A stretch of 64,000 nucleotides of DNA from Atherinomorus stipes (taxonomy: Eukaryota; Chordata; Actinopteri; Atheriniformes; Atherinidae). The translations under genes were made by a program, and so were the position numbers. Shown piece by piece: positions 61,617-64,000 of the stretch (the stretch's first letter is position 1; each line of letters starts with the position of its first letter). The notes below the pieces were generated by a model. The model was not told the DNA's origin, ran no database searches, and worked only from the letters and a program-made list of their open reading frames with translations. The stretch lies in contig JALJCO010001448.1 of assembly GCA_023101725.1 (NCBI GenBank), positions 124,001-188,000 on the forward strand, read 5' to 3'.

Positions 61617-61721
61617 CTGTCATAGTCTCCATTACAAAGAGCTCGAACAGGGATGGTAAATGACTGCCAAACGGGGTTCAGATTGTTCTTGATCACCTCG
61701 GTTTTGTGACAGATGGTAAAC
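61617..61721 (-). CDS. cpne9: Copine exon: C2B domain, first visible part
   Basis: This 105-bp exon is the most 5' exon in the window. It begins after an acceptor reading TTTCCAG and ends before a donor GTGAGG. It encodes [12 protein letters not shown] then [22 protein letters not shown], flanked by split arginine codons (one base at the start, two at the end). The motif NLNPVW followed by a strand and then L-x-NGDYD is the typical middle of a C2 domain, here C2B. The upstream exon with the C2B start (and any first calcium-loop aspartates) is outside the window. The next exon lies 12.9 kb away. The reading frame is open and conserved, with no stops. Confidence 0.93.
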
Positions 61722-61811
61722 CTGGAAACACAAATAGACAGAAACTGAATTAAACTCTTTCAACCATCAATGGATGTAGATTGAACAAATCTGTGAAGTT
61801 AATCTGAGTTT

Positions 61812-62518
61812 AGAACGTGTGTGTTCATCCACCATCTATTTTACCAGCTCCACCTGTTCAACTTTCAGTTTACACAAATATCCAATCAGCCAATCACGTG
61901 GCAGCAACTCAACACAGTCATGTAGATGTGGTGAAGACAACTTTTTTAGGTTCAAACTGAGCATCAGAATGAGGAAGGAAGGGGATTTAAGCGAGTTTGA
62001 ACGTGGCATGGTTGTTGGTCTGAGTGTTTACCGGGATTTCCACACACAACCATCTCTACGGTTTCCAGGTCTGAAGAAGAGAAAATATCCACTAGCAGCA
62101 GTTGTCTGGACCAGAATGCAGCAGAAGACCAGATCGGGTGCCACTCCTGTCAGCTAAGAACAGGAAACTGAGGCTACAATTCACACACACTCACCAGAAC
62201 TGGACAGTAGAAGATGGAGAAACATTGCTGGTCTGATGAGTCTCCATTTCAGCTCCACATTCAGATGCTAGGCTCAGAATTTGCTGGAAACATCATGAAA
62301 GCACGGATCCATCCTACCTTGGATCAAGGCTTCAGGCTGCTGATGGTGTAATGGTGTGGGGAAGATTTTCTTGGTCCACTTTGGGCCCCTTAGTACCAAC
62401 GTGGCGGTTTAACCACCACAGTCTACCTGAGTATTGTTGCTGACCATGTCCATCCTTTTATGACCACAGTGGAGCATCTTCTGATGCTGCTTCCAGCAGA
62501 ACAATGTCACAAAGCTCA
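61812..62518 (+). pseudogene. Tc1-like transposon relic, internally deleted
   Basis: ATGAGGAAGGAAGGGGATTT and GAGTTTGAACGTGGCATGGT start a transposase frame (about 61969-62157, MRKEGDLSEFERGMVVGLSV). Later blocks (GGAAACTGAGGCTACAATTC, TTTGGGCCCCTTAGTACC, CATGTCCATCCTTTTATGAC) belong to the same family of fish Tc1 elements. Large parts are missing. The relic stops at 62518 where another repeat begins. Confidence 0.8.
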
Positions 62519-63330
62519 GGGGTCTCATTTATAAAGCTTGCTTTCACACAAAACCGGGCTTGGAAGTGCGTACGCAACTTCCTTACACAAGAGTTGGGAT
62601 TTATGAAAAGAAAAAAAAAAAAAAAAAATAGCGCAGGAATGTGCATAACTTTAAAGGTAGAGTCCAACGTTTCCCCCCTGAAAACAAACGTTAGACTTGT
62701 GCCAGTGAAATCTGTCTCAAACTGCGCCTTTGGGCCTCTACTCGCTTGTCGTGGTGCGTTTGAATGCAACTCTCTCTCCCTCTTCCTGTAATTCACTCTT
62801 TAGCTTTGTTTTGTTGTGTTCAGGATGTCTCTGGGTGGAGATTTCTGTTGATATCACCAGCCAATGACAGAGCTAAGAGCATGACGCCGTGTGGGAATAA
62901 GCTCATGATTGGAGCAGATGCCAGTCACTCGAGCTCTCGAAAAGGAAAAAGAAAGATGCACCGAAGAAAAAGGTAAGAGCTTTAGATAATGCAAGTTGGA
63001 AAACCAGGGTTAATATTGGTTTGGCTTTTACCCGCTTCTGAGCTCTGAAGGAGGCTTGAAGCTGAATAGTTTGAAGAACGAGGCGGCCATTAGCCTGAGA
63101 GGGAGGGGCGCTAAGTTTGAATCCTGCTGTTTGCAAACAGAAGCGGTGGGGGGACTTCGGACTCTACCTTTAAGCAAACTACAGACCTTGCTTACGCACA
63201 TTTTGGAGACAATTGTGACAAGGTGAGAACAATTTGTTAATGGAAAGAGTGCATATAAATGCAGTGGCAGCTGTGCGTAATGCGTCACAACAGATGCACT
63301 TGCTCTTCCTGAAGACCATGCTAATGGACA
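62519..63330. mobile_element. Repeat with GGGGTCTCATTTATAAA end, carrying an insertion
   Basis: It starts AGGGGTCTCATTTATAAAGC and continues with GTGCGTACGCAACTTCC; after the insertion the sequence resumes with GCTTACGCACATTTTGGAGA. It resembles a fish Harbinger-type MITE from memory. The right edge is not certain. Confidence 0.45.
62655..63169. mobile_element. TTAA-flanked MITE
   Basis: Ends AGGTAGAGTCCAACG and the reverse complement of AGGTAGAGTCCGAAG, with TTAA at 62651-62654 and 63170-63173. The 515-bp interior encodes no transposase. Confidence 0.85.
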
Positions 63331-63369
63331 GATCCGACAGAAGATGGAGTTCCGAGATCAGGCTCATAA

Positions 63370-63424
63370 CTGGTTAGCGCTCATGACTTTCAATCAGTAG
63401 ACTGGAGATCAAGCCCTGTCCAAG
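63370..63424 (+). repeat. tRNA-derived SINE head
   Basis: CTGGTTAGCGCTCATGACTT and GACTGGAGATCAAGCCC mirror the fragment at 1094-1152. A- and B-box-like spacing is kept. Confidence 0.5.
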
Positions 63425-63822
63425 TTCTCCTTATGTCCTGTTGCTTTCAAACATTTAATTCCTTCTTCATATCAAATTATGATCATAGATTGACTTTATA
63501 GGAATCAAACCAGCAGCGTTTTTTATGCTGCAAGTGAGCAAAAACTATAAGAACCTTTCAAATAAATAAAAAGGTCTGTAAGCAAACTTGTATGTTAAAT
63601 CAACATTTCATTTAAAGCCCCGTTTCCAGGGGGGGGGGAAGGGGGGGGGCACCATGATCTTTCTCTACCCAGTGATCATCATTGGGATCTATGGGGGGGG
63701 GGGGGGGGGGGTTTAACGGACATTAATATAGATTCTGACAAGGTGCGCGGCAACCAGACTGATGTAAACATGTTCATACTGTGGAGACGTGTTTTCAGGG
63801 ACTCTGCAGGATTTCCTGGCCC

Positions 63823-63863
<41 letters not shown>

Positions 63864-64000
63864 CTGGCTAATAAACAGACTTACTTTTGCAGCGCTTTTG
63901 TCTATTAACTGGACCCAGATAGACCAACCCACTGAAACTGGGCCCACCTCGACACAACAGCAGCTGCTGACCGCAGCGCACTCAGTCGTGGAGCCATCGG
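63425..64000. repeat. G-rich tracts and (GAT)n in otherwise unassigned intron
   Basis: G runs at about 63630-63650 and 63694-63711 have quadruplex potential. A (GAT)n array of 14 units is at 63822-63863. AAAGCCCCGTTTCC at 63616 resembles the end of the MITE at 23581. Confidence 0.7.

Overview
This window looks like a piece of a teleost fish chromosome. It carries typical vertebrate split exons with GT/AG splice sites, and it is filled with repeats found across bony fishes: several Tc1-like transposons, hAT-type and TTAA-type MITEs, L2/Rex1-like LINE 3' ends, tRNA-derived SINE heads, and many micro- and minisatellites. The species cannot be fixed from sequence alone. There is no sign of bacterial operons, CRISPR arrays, rRNA or intact tRNA genes.

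Only one host gene is visible. It is a copine, best matched from memory to copine-9 (cpne9), on the minus strand. Nine consecutive internal exons run right to left from 61721 to 2674 (799 coding bases, about 266 codons). The phases join perfectly at all eight internal junctions. They encode most of the C2B domain, the C2-vWA linker, and most of the vWA (copine) domain including all three MIDAS segments. The N-terminal C2A exons lie beyond 64000. The C-terminal exons lie beyond position 1; none was found in 1-2673. Intron sizes are very uneven: four introns are 179 bp to 3.2 kb, and four are about 11, 12, 13 and 18.6 kb. Those four long introns make up most of the window.

The introns form a layered transposon deposit. 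Left part (1-14.7 kb): a Tc1-derived MITE with a palindromic element inside it, a dispersed repeat interrupted by a TTAA element, a degraded 1.2 kb Tc1 transposon, and a long-inverted-repeat element sitting inside another Tc1-type end. Middle (14.8-33 kb): LINE tails, one of them split by a TAA-flanked MITE, palindromic hAT MITEs, PIF/Harbinger-like elements, a 100-bp TA tract, and a hAT element filled with an 11-bp minisatellite. Right part (34-64 kb): a 4 kb Tc1 relic broken by two insertions, a 1-kb minisatellite, a nest of three MITEs inside a fourth repeat at 51.4-54.3 kb, tetranucleotide arrays, and a minisatellite with a 107-bp higher-order period.

Nothing here shows a new gene system. 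The most interesting signals are structural: empty-site evidence for nested insertions, a group of different TTAA-flanked MITEs sharing AG-starting termini, a perfect 16-bp hairpin, and three unrelated minisatellites in the introns of one gene. Family names for transposons come from recalled knowledge and were not checked against a database.
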